Assembly (NCBI RefSeq): GCF_039530225.1
Contig: NZ_BAAAOH010000001.1
Coordinates: 558,001-622,000, forward strand
Origin: Microbacterium pumilum
GTDB taxonomy: Bacteria > Actinomycetota > Actinomycetes > Actinomycetales > Microbacteriaceae
Direction: 5' to 3'
DNA: 64,000 bases
Shown here: piece by piece, positions 44,647-53,192 of the stretch
Numbering within the stretch: position 1 is the first letter of the stretch
Layout of the letters: each line of letters opens with the position of its first letter
Translations under genes and position numbers: made by a program
Notes under the pieces: model-generated
Told to the model about the DNA's origin: nothing
Seen by the model: the letters and a program-made list of their open reading frames with translations, nothing else
Database searches by the model: none

Positions 44647-45438
44647 ATGGATGCCGCGGACCGCGCCGAGCTGGACGCCCTCCGCCGCCGGGCGTACGGT
44701 CGGGGCGCCGACATCCATGACCAGCCTGCCGCGGTCGCACGACTCATCGAGCTCGAGGATCTCGCGCGCGCCGAGACGGTGACGAACCCGCATTGGCCCG
44801 CAAGAGCCGATGACATCGGGACCCGGACCCGGCCGGCGAGCCGCTCGTCGCCGGCCACGGCGGTATCCGATATCGTCCCGCCCGCACGTCCTCCGCGACG
44901 ACGTTGGGGACTCATCGCCTCGGCGATCGCCGTGGGAGCGGTCGCTGTCGCGGTGGCGCTGACGCAGCTCCCGAGTCCGCAGTCGCCCGCGGCTGCACCG
45001 ACCCCGCCTATGGACGACCGCTTCATGTACCACGGCGACCCCGGCTCCGAGACGTTGATGACGATCAGCCTCGACGGGGCGTTCGGTCCCTCCGTCGACG
45101 TGCCGGTCGAAGGCGGACAGCCGACTTTTCCCGCGACCACCACTCTCGATTGGGCACTTCCGCTCGGCGAGTACTTCGGGTGGCAGCTGTGGGTCGCGGG
45201 TGGGACCGGGGACGAGACCGACGAGCACTGCATCCTCATCCAGCGCGGCACGGTGGTCCGGGCCCAGTGCCTCCCCCCTGCCGAGCAGGTCGCCGGCAAG
45301 CTCAGCGTGTCGCTCGAGGAGACCGACATCGTTCCCGAAGAACTCCCGCGGCCGATGGATGACGACGAGAGCATCAGGTTCTGGTGGCTCGACAGCGGAA
45401 AGGTCGATGTCGTGCTGGGATCGTTCGAAGGGTACTGA
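44647..45438 (+). CDS. hypothetical single-pass membrane protein
   Basis: A 263-residue protein I cannot assign. Residues 1-40 are helical and charged (DRAELDALRRRAYGRGADI), a proline- and arginine-rich linker follows, and one membrane helix lies near 86-108 (RWGLIASAIAVGAVAVAVAL). The outer part is beta-rich and acidic, with a pair of cysteines (EHCILIQRG, RAQCLPP) that could form a disulfide. Layout (short cytoplasmic head, helix, extracytoplasmic sensor-like domain) is common for unannotated Microbacteriaceae proteins. It follows the cyclase/giant/membrane trio by 67 bases but has its own ribosome site and promoter-like sequence. Confidence 0.7.
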   Translation: MDAADRAELDALRRRAYGRGADIHDQPAAVARLIELEDLARAETVTNPHWPARADDIGTRTRPASRSSPATAVSDIVPPARPPRRRWGLIASAIAVGAVAVAVALTQLPSPQSPAAAPTPPMDDRFMYHGDPGSETLMTISLDGAFGPSVDVPVEGGQPTFPATTTLDWALPLGEYFGWQLWVAGGTGDETDEHCILIQRGTVVRAQCLPPAEQVAGKLSVSLEETDIVPEELPRPMDDDESIRFWWLDSGKVDVVLGSFEGY

Positions 45439-45463
45439 CGCGGCGGCACCGGCATCCGCCCAC

Positions 45464-45469
45464 TATCGT
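45464..45469 (+). promoter_or_regulatory. -10 element of a leaderless promoter for the LysE gene
   Basis: TATCGT ends 6 bases before the GTG at 45476 and no ribosome site is present. Confidence 0.45.
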
Positions 45470-45475
45470 TTCGTT

Positions 45476-46114
45476 GTGGTCCCGACCGAGAACCTGCTCG
45501 CCTTCACACTGGCAGCACTGGTCCTGATCGTCGTTCCGGGGCCGAGTGTGCTGTTCACGATCGGTCGCGCTCTGGCACTGGGCCGCCTGGGCGGGCTGCT
45601 CAGCGTGCTGGGCAACGCGCTCGGGCAGATCCCGCTCATCCTCGCCGTGGCGTTCGGGGTGGGTGCCATCGTGGCCGAGTCGATCGTGCTGTTCACGATC
45701 GTCAAGGTCGCGGGAGCCCTCTACCTCATGTATCTCGGGGTGCAGGCGATCCGCCACCGCCGCCAATCGGCGCGCATCGCCACGTCGGACGCACCATCTC
45801 GCTCGATCTGGCGGCAGCTCGGCGAGGGATTCGTCGTGGGCGTCACGAACCCCAAGTCCATAGCGTTCTTCGTCGCCGTGCTTCCGCAGTTCGTGGACCT
45901 GAGCGCCGGATCTGTTCCGCTGCAGATGATCGAGCTCGGGATGGTCTTCTTCGTGCTGGCGCTCATCTCGGACGGCGCATGGGCCCTCGTTGCCGCCGGT
46001 GCGCGCAACTGGTTCGGCAAGTCGCCCGCGCGCATCGAGAGGCTCACGGCCACCGGCGGCGGACTCATGATCGGGCTCGGCGGCATCCTGCTGTTCACCG
46101 GCAACAAGCACTGA
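45476..46114 (+). CDS. LysE family translocator (amino-acid exporter)
   Basis: A 212-residue protein with six hydrophobic segments. The family start is clear: ENLLAFTLAALVLIVVPGPSVLFTIGRALALG (the VPGPSVLF motif), with NALGQIPLILAVAFGVG, KVAGALYLMYLGVQAIRHRR, and the second conserved motif GFVVGVTNPKSIAFFVAVLPQFVD. It should export an amino acid or small metabolite; which one is not visible. The GTG start fits the leaderless -10 element. It converges with the SDR gene at 46137 with 22 bases between. Confidence 0.88.
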   Translation: MVPTENLLAFTLAALVLIVVPGPSVLFTIGRALALGRLGGLLSVLGNALGQIPLILAVAFGVGAIVAESIVLFTIVKVAGALYLMYLGVQAIRHRRQSARIATSDAPSRSIWRQLGEGFVVGVTNPKSIAFFVAVLPQFVDLSAGSVPLQMIELGMVFFVLALISDGAWALVAAGARNWFGKSPARIERLTATGGGLMIGLGGILLFTGNKH

Positions 46115-46136
46115 CGCGGGCGGCGTCAGGCGCAGG

Positions 46137-46976
46137 TCAGCTCAGGAAGATGTCGGGGAACAGCTCCTCGTCGGGGGTGCCCGCCACGGCGGCGTATGCC
46201 GAGAAGTCGGTGATGCCGGCTTCCCGCAGCACGTCCTCGACGATCAGCGTCTGCCCGGTGTACTCGCGAGCGGGCTTGATGAGCACCTCGTGGGCGGCAT
46301 CGGCGTAGATCTCGGGCGTGCGGCTGACCTTCATCATCGCGTCGCCGCCGAGCGCGAACTGCACCGCCGCGGTCGCGATCGTCGTCGCCGGCCACAGCGT
46401 GTTGGCGGCGATCCCGGCCTTGGCGAACTCCGCCGCGAGCCCCAGTGTCACCATCGTCATGCCGTACTTGGCGAGCGTGTAGCCGGTGTGCGCGCCGAGC
46501 CACTTCGGTGACAGGTTGAGCGGCGGCGAGAGCGACAGGATGTGCGGGTTCGCGGCATCCTTCAGGATCGGGACGGCGGCGCGGCTCAGCATGAACGTGC
46601 CCCGCACATTGACGGCCTGCATGAGGTCGTACTTCTTCGCCTGCAGGTCGAGCGAGTGCGACAGGTCGATGACGCTGGCGTTGTTGACCACGATGTCGAT
46701 GCCGCCGAACTCGCCCTCGGTCTTGAGGACCGCGCCCGTGACGTCGTCGTCGTTGCGCACGTCGCCGACGATCGGCAGGGCGTTGCCGCCGGCCGCGCGG
46801 ATCTGCTCGGCCGCCGAGTGCACGGTGCCCTCGAGCTTGGGATGCGGGGTGTCGGTCTTGGCGAGAAGGGCGATGTTGGCGCCGTCCCGCGCCGCGCGCA
46901 GCGCGATCGCGAGTCCGATGCCGCGGCTGCCGCCCGACATCAGGATCGTCTTGCCTGCGAGTGTCTGTTCAGTCAT
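46137..46976 (-). CDS. SDR family oxidoreductase, HSDL2-like
   Basis: A 279-residue short-chain dehydrogenase: ILMSGGSRGIGLAIALRAARDG is the NAD(P)-binding loop, LLAKTDTPHPKLEGTVHSAA is a loop diagnostic of the hydroxysteroid-dehydrogenase-like 2 group, NNASVIDLSHSLDLQAKKYDLMQ follows, and the active site is HTGYTLAKYGMTMVTLGLA. The usual catalytic serine region reads SLSPPLNLSP. The C-terminal EVLIKPAREYTGQTLIVED also fits HSDL2. Substrate is unknown, probably a hydroxyacyl or steroid-like compound. ATG at 46976 has GGAG upstream. It is third in a minus-strand set with a crotonase and another SDR. Confidence 0.85.
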   Translation of the reverse strand: MTEQTLAGKTILMSGGSRGIGLAIALRAARDGANIALLAKTDTPHPKLEGTVHSAAEQIRAAGGNALPIVGDVRNDDDVTGAVLKTEGEFGGIDIVVNNASVIDLSHSLDLQAKKYDLMQAVNVRGTFMLSRAAVPILKDAANPHILSLSPPLNLSPKWLGAHTGYTLAKYGMTMVTLGLAAEFAKAGIAANTLWPATTIATAAVQFALGGDAMMKVSRTPEIYADAAHEVLIKPAREYTGQTLIVEDVLREAGITDFSAYAAVAGTPDEELFPDIFLS

Positions 46977-46995
46977 GGATTCTCCTTGCCATCTT

Positions 46996-47081
46996 GCCGA
47001 GTGCACATGATCTCGGCGAGGTCACATCTCAGCGGCGCCCACAGTGTGTGCGCTCACCGAGAGCATGTGATCTCGGAGATC
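46996..47081. repeat. two related palindromic units between a crotonase and an SDR gene
   Basis: GCCGAG-N10-CTCGGC at 46996-47017 and CCGAGA-N8-TCTCGG at 47057-47076 share the core CATG(TG)ATCTCGG. GATCTCGGAGATC at 47069-47081 is a further perfect palindrome, 2 bases past the crotonase stop. Could be paired operators or stem-loops for RNA processing. Confidence 0.5.
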
Positions 47082-47083
47082 CC

Positions 47084-47863
47084 TCATGGGCGGGTCTTGC
47101 GGGATGCCGCGGCGAACGCCGCGACGCGCAGCTTCGACTCGTCGGTGTCGAAGCGCGACCCGATCGAGGCCGCCTCGTCCGCGAGGTTGTCTTCGAACGA
47201 TCGGTGCGCGCCGACACGGACGAGGCGCTTGGCCTGCCCGAAGGCGCCGGTCGCGTTGTCGAGCCAGAACCGAGCGACCTCCTCTGCGCGGCCCGCGACC
47301 TCATCGCGGGGCAGCACCTCGGCGACGAGTCCCCAGTCGAGCGCCTCGGCGGCCGACAGGGTGCGATCCTGCAGCAGCAGCTGCAGCGCGCGGCGCTGGC
47401 CGATCGCAGCGGGAAGGAGCGTCGAGACGCCGAGGTCGGGGGTGAGGCCGATATTGGCGTACTTGCTCACGAACTTGGCGCTGTCGGCGGCGACGATGTA
47501 GTCGGCCGTCAGCATGAGCCCAAGTCCGCCGCCCGCCACGGCACCCTGCACGGCGGCGACGATCGGCTTGTCCGAAAGGGCGAATGTGCGGATGCCGTCG
47601 TGGATGACGTGCGCGGCGGCGGTGACGGCCTCTCCCCCTGCGCCGGACGTCGCCATCGCGACGACATCGCCGCCGGCGCAGAACGCCGGGCCTGCGGCAT
47701 CCAGAACCACAGCCCCGACCGTGGAGTCGCTCGTGATCTCGTGCGCGACATCGCGCCAACGGGCGCCCATGTCGAAGTCCATCGCGTTCAGGTACGCGGG
47801 GCGGTTGAAGGTCACACGGGCGAGACCGCCCTCGACGTGGACCAGGATCGAATCAGTGCTCAT
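47084..47863 (-). CDS. enoyl-CoA hydratase/isomerase family protein
   Basis: A 259-residue crotonase: ARVTFNRPAYLNAMDFDMG, first oxyanion loop GPAFCAGGDVVAM, second AVQGAVAGGGLGLMLTADYI. One catalytic glutamate position is replaced: where ECHS1 has CELAM this protein has LGLML, and the second site reads NIGLTPDLGVSTLLP with aspartate in place of glutamate. It is therefore more likely an isomerase or a 2-(cyclohexenyl/phenylacetyl)-CoA type member than a classical hydratase. It lies 8 bases after the HSD10-like SDR and is probably cotranscribed. Confidence 0.85.
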   Translation of the reverse strand: MSTDSILVHVEGGLARVTFNRPAYLNAMDFDMGARWRDVAHEITSDSTVGAVVLDAAGPAFCAGGDVVAMATSGAGGEAVTAAAHVIHDGIRTFALSDKPIVAAVQGAVAGGGLGLMLTADYIVAADSAKFVSKYANIGLTPDLGVSTLLPAAIGQRRALQLLLQDRTLSAAEALDWGLVAEVLPRDEVAGRAEEVARFWLDNATGAFGQAKRLVRVGAHRSFEDNLADEAASIGSRFDTDESKLRVAAFAAASRKTRP

Positions 47864-47871
47864 GGGAGTCC

Positions 47872-48633
47872 TTACTTCGGTGCCATGCGAATTGCGCCAT
47901 CCAGGCGGATCGTCTCGCCGTTCAGATAGCCGTTGTCGACGATCGCCATGACGAGACGCGCGTATTCGTCGGGCCGCCCGAGCCTCTGCGGGTAGGGCAC
48001 CTGCTGGCCGAGCGAGTCCTGCGCCGCCTGCGGCAGGCCCATGAGCATCGGCGTCTCCATGATGCCCGGGGCGATGGTGAGCACCCGAATGCCGTAGCGC
48101 GCCAGCTCCCGGGCGATCGGCAGGGTCATGGCGTGGACGCCGCCCTTGCTCGCAGAGTAGGCGGGCTGGCCGATCTGGCCGTCGAACGCGGCGACGCTCG
48201 CGGTGTTGACGATGACGCCGCGGTCACCATCGGCGGTCACGTCGGTGCGGGCCATGACGGCGGATGCCTGGGCGATGACGTTGTACGTGCCGATCAGGTT
48301 GACGCGGATGATCCTCTCGAATCCGGCGAGCGGCGACGGGCTGCCGTCGCGGCCGAGCACCTTCGCCGGCGGGGCGATGCCGGCGCAGTTCACGACCACG
48401 CGGAGGGGCCCCACAGCGGCGGCCGTCTCGACGGCGGCAGCCACCTGGTCGGGGTCGGTCACATCCGCCGGCGCGAAGGTGCCGCCGAGCTCGGTGGCGA
48501 TTTCGGCGCCCGCCGAGACCGGGAGGTCGATGATGGTGACCGCTGCGCCCGCTTCGGTGAGGCGGCGCGCCGTGGCGAGGCCGAGACCGCTCGCGCCGCC
48601 GGTGACGAGCGCTGAGGCTCCCGTGAGGTCCAT
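47872..48633 (-). CDS. SDR oxidoreductase, 3-hydroxyacyl-CoA dehydrogenase type 2 (HSD10) like
   Basis: A 253-residue [23 protein letters not shown] binds NAD, the aspartate of [10 protein letters not shown] gives NAD preference, and [35 protein letters not shown] is the active site (Ser, Tyr and Lys all present), given here by its parts [11 protein letters not shown] and AYSASKGG. That wording is very close to mitochondrial HSD17B10, which oxidises 2-methyl-3-hydroxybutyryl-CoA in isoleucine breakdown. With the adjacent crotonase it would form a short beta-oxidation segment. ATG at 48633 has GGAG. It heads the minus-strand set. Confidence 0.9.
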   Translation of the reverse strand: MDLTGASALVTGGASGLGLATARRLTEAGAAVTIIDLPVSAGAEIATELGGTFAPADVTDPDQVAAAVETAAAVGPLRVVVNCAGIAPPAKVLGRDGSPSPLAGFERIIRVNLIGTYNVIAQASAVMARTDVTADGDRGVIVNTASVAAFDGQIGQPAYSASKGGVHAMTLPIARELARYGIRVLTIAPGIMETPMLMGLPQAAQDSLGQQVPYPQRLGRPDEYARLVMAIVDNGYLNGETIRLDGAIRMAPK

Positions 48634-48817
48634 GGTTCTCCTTCGAACGACCGCCGGCGCGTATTGATCGTGTCGTGAGCGCACGGTATTGCATTCCACC
48701 CTACGTGGTACTGAGTGTCATCCTCGTCGCGCGCGAACCCGGCTCGCGGGTGGTGTCACAACTCAGGCTAGACGCTCTGGATCGCGCGCGAGCGTCCCGT
48801 CGGTGTTGGATGAGTCC

Positions 48818-49171
48818 ATGGAGCTGCGCGTCAAGCGGGTCTACGAGGACCCCGCCCCCGACGACGGGTGGCGGGTGCTCGTCGACAGGCTGTGGCCGCG
48901 CGGCGTGAGCAAGGAGCGCGCGGCGATCGACGCCTGGGCGAAGGATGTCGCACCCTCCGCCGCGCTGCGCAAGGAGTGGCACGGGGCCGACGCACGCGCG
49001 TGGGACGCGTTCGCCGACCGGTACCGCGCCGAACTCGCTGGGCCTTCGGCAGAGGCGGTCGCGGCGCTGCGAGGGGAGCTGTCGCGGCATCCCGTCGTCA
49101 CCCTCGTGTTCGCGGCGCACGATCCGGTCCGCAACCACGTCGTGGTGCTGCGCGAGGCGCTGGAGGACTGA
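48818..49171 (+). CDS. DUF488 family protein
   Basis: A 117-residue protein with the DUF488 pattern: VKRVYEDPAPDDGWRVLVDRLWPRGVSKERAAIDAWAKDVAPS (recognised by RVLVDRLWPRG and WAKDVAPS), LRKEWHGADARAWDAFADRYRAEL and VTLVFAAHDPVRNHVVVLREAL. It is a conserved small soluble protein of unknown activity, often near phosphotransferase or resistance genes. The 184-base region upstream is the divergent promoter area with the SDR. GGAT precedes the ATG. It is followed by the APH-like gene after one base. Confidence 0.88.
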   Translation: MELRVKRVYEDPAPDDGWRVLVDRLWPRGVSKERAAIDAWAKDVAPSAALRKEWHGADARAWDAFADRYRAELAGPSAEAVAALRGELSRHPVVTLVFAAHDPVRNHVVVLREALED

Positions 49172-49172
49172 C

Positions 49173-49898
49173 GTGTCCATCCCGGTCGGCTCGGTCGCGG
49201 TGCCCGAGCGGGTGCGCGCGCTGGCGCATCGCGCGGCGCTGGAGCCGGTCTGGCTCAACGAGGGCGGCGGGGTGACCTTCCGCACCGGCGACGGCCGGTA
49301 CATCAAGTACGGCCCCCTCACCCTCGAGTCGTCGTTCGCGGGCGAGGCGCTGCGCCTCGAGTGGGCGGGCGCTCACATCCGGGTTCCGCATGTGCTCGAG
49401 GTCGGCGCCGATTCCTCCCACGAATGGCTCGTCACGCGGGCGCTCGGGGGTGAGAGCGCGGTGGCACCCCGCTGGCTCGCCGAGCCCGCGACCGCCGTGC
49501 GCGCCGTGGGCGAGGGATTGCGCGCCCTGCACGACGCGCTGCCGGTGGCGGACTGCCCGTTCGAGTGGACGGTGGCCTCGCGCATCGCCAACGCGGCGCG
49601 CCGCGGCATCCGTGTGCCGGATTCGCTGCGCGAGCCGCCGCCCATCGACGAGCTGGTCGTCTGCCATGCGGATGCGTGCTGCCCCAACACGCTCATCGGC
49701 GACGACGGATACTGGAGCGCGCACGTCGACCTCGGTGCGCTCGGAGTCGGCGACCGCTGGGCCGACATCGCGGTCGCATCGATGAGCACGGAGTGGAACT
49801 ATGGACCGGGGTGGGAGGACGCGCTGATCGCGGCGTACGGCCTCGAGCCGGACCGGCCGCGCCTCACCTACTACCGGGAGCTCTGGAACGCGACATGA
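49173..49898 (+). CDS. aminoglycoside 3'-phosphotransferase-like kinase
   Basis: A 241-residue phosphotransferase of the APH(3') type. The catalytic loop reads VVCHADACCPNTLI, which keeps the His, Asp and Asn of the HGDxxxxN motif, and the metal-binding segment reads HVDLGALGVGDRWADIAVA, matching the APH(3') form (DxGRLGVADRYQDIA). Whether it confers resistance cannot be told: HADACCPN is a variant and such chromosomal kinases often act on other substrates. Start GTG at 49173, one base after the DUF488 stop. The end overlaps the SRPBCC gene by ATGA. Confidence 0.85.
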   Translation: MSIPVGSVAVPERVRALAHRAALEPVWLNEGGGVTFRTGDGRYIKYGPLTLESSFAGEALRLEWAGAHIRVPHVLEVGADSSHEWLVTRALGGESAVAPRWLAEPATAVRAVGEGLRALHDALPVADCPFEWTVASRIANAARRGIRVPDSLREPPPIDELVVCHADACCPNTLIGDDGYWSAHVDLGALGVGDRWADIAVASMSTEWNYGPGWEDALIAAYGLEPDRPRLTYYRELWNAT

Positions 49899-50407
49899 CC
49901 GATCGAACCGACATCACCGGTACCGTCACCGACATCGGCGGTGCACCGAACCTCGTCCTCACCCGCACGTTCGCGGCCCCCGCCGCCGACGTCTGGCGAG
50001 AGCTGACGGAATCCAGCCGACTCGAGCGTTGGATCGGCCGCTGGGAGGGCAACCCGAAGAGCGGGCACATCGCGTTCTTCATGACGGCGGAGGACGAGGA
50101 TGCCGCGCCTGAGGAGTACACGATCCTCGAGTGCGATCCGCCCCGCCGCTTCGCCGGCGACACGTCGGCCGCAACCGGCTCCTGGCACCTGTGGTTCGAG
50201 CTGGTGCCGAAGGGCGAAGTCACCATGCTCATCTTCGGGCAGCGCCTGAACCCGGAAGACGAGGTCGGCTCGATCGGACCCGGCTGGGAGTATTACCTCG
50301 ACCGGCTCTTGGCGGCGCAGCGCGGGCTGAACCCGGCCACGGTGACGTGGGGCGACTACTACCCCGCGATGGAACCGGCGTACGAGCGGCTGGTCGCCGG
50401 AGGCTGA
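49895..50407 (+). CDS. SRPBCC (START/Bet v1-like, AHSA1-type) domain protein
   Basis: A 170-residue protein with the AHSA1 pattern: LVLTRTFAAPAADVWRELTESSRLERWIGRWEG at the start (parts TRTFAAPAADVW and ERWIG), YTILECDPPRRFAGDT, WHLWFELVPKGEVTMLIFGQRL and a C-terminal GWEYYLDRLLAAQRG. These bind hydrophobic ligands or act as Hsp90-activator homologues; the substrate is unknown. ATG overlaps the kinase stop (ATGA), so DUF488, kinase and SRPBCC form one coupled set. Confidence 0.88.
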   Translation: MTDRTDITGTVTDIGGAPNLVLTRTFAAPAADVWRELTESSRLERWIGRWEGNPKSGHIAFFMTAEDEDAAPEEYTILECDPPRRFAGDTSAATGSWHLWFELVPKGEVTMLIFGQRLNPEDEVGSIGPGWEYYLDRLLAAQRGLNPATVTWGDYYPAMEPAYERLVAGG

Positions 50408-50481
50408 TGCGACCGGCCGGTCTGGTTCCGGCGCATCGACCGCTATTGCCAAGCCAAAATGCCGCGAGGAGAATGACGCCG

Positions 50482-50526
50482 GGACTCCAATGGCGGAGTC
50501 CAGGTCTCTGAAGGGGGGCCAGCATC
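50482..50526 (+). promoter_or_regulatory. leader hairpin, strong Shine-Dalgarno and probable ATC start of the histidine kinase
   Basis: GGACTCC (50482-50488) pairs with GGAGTCC (50495-50501) over a 6-base loop. AAGGGGGG at 50511-50518 then lies 5 bases before ATC (50524-50526), which is in frame with the kinase and after the last upstream stop (50509-50511). The next canonical start, ATG 50611, has no ribosome site. Confidence 0.5.
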
Positions 50527-50610
50527 AGCGGGCGCGGTCACCGGGTCAGCGAGGAGGAATTCCAGAGCCTCCAGCGTGACTACGGCGATGCCACCGAGCA
50601 GTTCGCTGCG

Positions 50611-52803
50611 ATGAACGAGGTTCTCATCGCGCTCGGCCGGTCCTCATCCGAGCCTGATGCGGTTCTCGACAGCATCGTCGAGAGCGTCCGACGACTCTGC
50701 CGGTGCGAGGCCGCCGCCGTCCTCCTCGTCGAAGGAGACCACCTCGTCCTGTCGTCCGCAGTCGGCTTCTCAACCGATTACGTGACCTACGTGGGCGAAC
50801 ATCCGTTCCAGCTCGACCGCGCGTCGCTGGTGGGACGCGTCACACAGGACGGACACACCCAGCAGATCCGTGACGTCCTCACCGATCCTGAGTACGGGCG
50901 GCAGGATGTCCGCAGGTTCGTGAAGTTCCGCACCGTGATGGCCGCACCGATGCTGTTGGACGGCGAGGTCGTCGGCGTGCTGTCCCTGGTTCGGACAGCG
51001 GTGGACCCGTTCGACGATCGCACCGTCTCGCTGGCGGGAGGTTTCGCGGCACAGGCCGCGGTCGTGGTCCGCAACGTGCATCTCGTGCGAGCCCTCGAAG
51101 AGCGCGGGGTGGAGCTGGCTCGAAAAGTGGACCAGCTGGAGGCCCTGAGCGAGGTCGGCGGCGTCGTCAGTTCGAGCCTGGTCCTGGACGAGGTGCTTGC
51201 GCACATCATCATGAACGCGGTGCGGTTCTCCGGGTGCGACGGCGGATCCATCATGGAGTACGTCGAAGAGGAGCGCTGCTTCTCGGTGCGCAGCGCGTAC
51301 GCCACGAGCGCGGACCTGCTCGCACGCCTTCGGCGCATCAAGGTCGAGCTCGAGACCACGCTGGTCGGACGATCGGCGTTGGAGGGTCATCCGATCGCGG
51401 TGTCGGACCTCGATGCCGTCGACCTCGATCCGCATCTCCAGCTGCTCCGCGAACACGGCTGGCGCTCGGTGCTCGCGGTGCCGGTGCTGCGCGGCGAGCG
51501 CATCATCGGAGCGCTCGTGGTCAGGCGCCGGACGCCCGGGGAATTCTCGCAGCAGACCGTCGACTTCCTCGAGACCTTCGCGAGCCAGTCGGCACTGGCC
51601 GTGTGGAACGCCCAGCTGTTCCGCGAACTCGAGACCAAGTCCGCGGAGCTGCAGGTGGCGAGCCAGCACAAGTCCGAGTTCCTCGCGAGCATGTCGCACG
51701 AACTGCGCACCCCGCTCAACGCGGTGATCGGATTCTCGGAGGTGCTTCTGGAGCGGATGTTCGGGGAGCTCAACGAGCGCCAGGACGAGTACCTGCGCGA
51801 CATCCTGGGCTCAGGCAGGCACCTGCTGCGGCTGCTCAACGACATCCTGGACCTGTCCAAGGTCGAGGCCGGGGGGATGGAGTTGGAGCGCTCGACCTTC
51901 CCCGTGAAGGGCGCCCTCGAATATGCCGTCTCGATGGTGCGTGAACGCGCGGCATCGCACGGCATCGAGGTCACCCTGGAGACCGACCCGGAGGTGGTGA
52001 ACGTCGAATCCGACGAGCTGCGATTCAAGCAGGTGCTGCTGAACCTCCTCAGCAACGCGGTGAAGTTCACTCCCGACGGTGGGCGCGTGGCGGTCATCGC
52101 TCGACGACGAGACGGCGACCTCGCCGTCACCGTGACAGACAACGGGACCGGCATCCGGCTCGAAGATCGAGAGCGGATCTTCGAGTCGTTCCAGCAGGGT
52201 CGCCGGGGCGCTCAGAGCGAGGAGGGGACAGGTCTGGGCCTCACCCTGTGCCGCCGGATCGTGGCGCTCCTCGGCGGCACCATGTGGCTCGAGACAGAAG
52301 TCGGGGTGGGCAGCACTTTCGGATTCACGGTTCCGCTCAGTGCTGCGGCCGCCGAGCCCTCGTCGGCGGCGGGCGGCGGCGCAGACCTGCCGGTCGTCGT
52401 CGTGATCGACGACGACCATGCATCGATCGACCTGATCGCCGCGTATCTCGACGGACTCGGCGTTCGACTGGTGCCGGCACGCGACGGGCAGGACGGGCTC
52501 GAGGTGATCCGTGCGCTGCCGCCTGCGGCGGTGGTGCTCGACATCCGCCTCCCGGGCATGGACGGCTGGGAGGTGCTCACCCGGCTGCGTGCGGATGAGG
52601 CCACTCGTGCCGTGCCTGTCGTCATCGCCTCGATCCTCGACGAGAAGCCGCGCGGGCTCGCGCTCGGCGCCGCCGAGTACCTGATCAAACCCGTCGGTCG
52701 CGAGGCTCTCGTGGCCGCGCTGCGGCGGGTGGGCGCGTTGCCGGAGGGACCCATGCGGGGCTGGGACGGTCGGGACCCCGTCTCGGCTCAGGGGATCGCC
52801 TGA
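50611..52803 (+). CDS. hybrid sensor histidine kinase (two GAF, HisKA, HATPase, receiver)
   Basis: A soluble sensor with two GAF-like domains (about 10-165 and 175-335), the phospho-acceptor His363 in FLASMSHELRTPLNAVIGF, ATP-binding boxes (NLLSNAVKFTP, VTDNGTGI, EGTGLGLTL) and a C-terminal receiver (about 595-715) with Asp644 in VVLDIRLPGMDGW. The coordinates begin at the first ATG, but the same frame upstream encodes EEFQSLQRDYGDATEQFAAM, which matches the coiled lead-in that normally precedes such GAF domains, so the true start is probably ATC at 50524 (about 759 residues). No membrane helix is present. It shares one base with the next gene (TGATG). Signals sensed are unknown. Confidence 0.85.
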   Translation: MNEVLIALGRSSSEPDAVLDSIVESVRRLCRCEAAAVLLVEGDHLVLSSAVGFSTDYVTYVGEHPFQLDRASLVGRVTQDGHTQQIRDVLTDPEYGRQDVRRFVKFRTVMAAPMLLDGEVVGVLSLVRTAVDPFDDRTVSLAGGFAAQAAVVVRNVHLVRALEERGVELARKVDQLEALSEVGGVVSSSLVLDEVLAHIIMNAVRFSGCDGGSIMEYVEEERCFSVRSAYATSADLLARLRRIKVELETTLVGRSALEGHPIAVSDLDAVDLDPHLQLLREHGWRSVLAVPVLRGERIIGALVVRRRTPGEFSQQTVDFLETFASQSALAVWNAQLFRELETKSAELQVASQHKSEFLASMSHELRTPLNAVIGFSEVLLERMFGELNERQDEYLRDILGSGRHLLRLLNDILDLSKVEAGGMELERSTFPVKGALEYAVSMVRERAASHGIEVTLETDPEVVNVESDELRFKQVLLNLLSNAVKFTPDGGRVAVIARRRDGDLAVTVTDNGTGIRLEDRERIFESFQQGRRGAQSEEGTGLGLTLCRRIVALLGGTMWLETEVGVGSTFGFTVPLSAAAAEPSSAAGGGADLPVVVVIDDDHASIDLIAAYLDGLGVRLVPARDGQDGLEVIRALPPAAVVLDIRLPGMDGWEVLTRLRADEATRAVPVVIASILDEKPRGLALGAAEYLIKPVGREALVAALRRVGALPEGPMRGWDGRDPVSAQGIA

Positions 52804-53192
52804 TGGCCGGCCACTGCATCCTCGTCGTCGAGGACAACCCGCTCAACCTCAAACTCGTGCGCGACGTGCTCATCGCCTCGGGATTCGAGGTGGTCGCCGC
52901 CGGCTCCGGCGAGGAGGCGGTGACCCTCGCAGAAAGCCGGTCGCCAGACCTGGTGATGATGGACCTCCAGCTGCCGGGAATCGACGGGTACGAGGCATTG
53001 CGGCTGCTCCGCCAGAATCCGCAGCTCGGAGATGTGCCGGTGATCGCCGTGACCGCGTTCGCCATGCGGGAGGACCGGGAGCGCACAGCCCGCGAGGGCT
53101 TCGACGGCTACATCGCGAAGCCGATCAGCGTGCCTGCCCTCACGTCGCAGATCGGCGAGTTCCTCAGCAGGGGGCGGGCCCGTGTCGAGTGA
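52803..53192 (+). CDS. single-domain response regulator (receiver only)
   Basis: The 129-residue protein is a lone receiver domain of DivK/CheY-like type: ILVVEDNPLNLKLVRDVLIASGF at the start with the acidic pair, the phospho-acceptor aspartate in LVMMDLQLPGIDGYEA, the switch threonine in VIAVTAFAMREDRE and the lysine in GYIAKPISV. It has no output domain, so it probably relays phosphate or acts by binding a partner. ATG shares a base with the kinase stop; its end overlaps the next gene by 11 bases. Confidence 0.92.
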   Translation: MAGHCILVVEDNPLNLKLVRDVLIASGFEVVAAGSGEEAVTLAESRSPDLVMMDLQLPGIDGYEALRLLRQNPQLGDVPVIAVTAFAMREDRERTAREGFDGYIAKPISVPALTSQIGEFLSRGRARVE

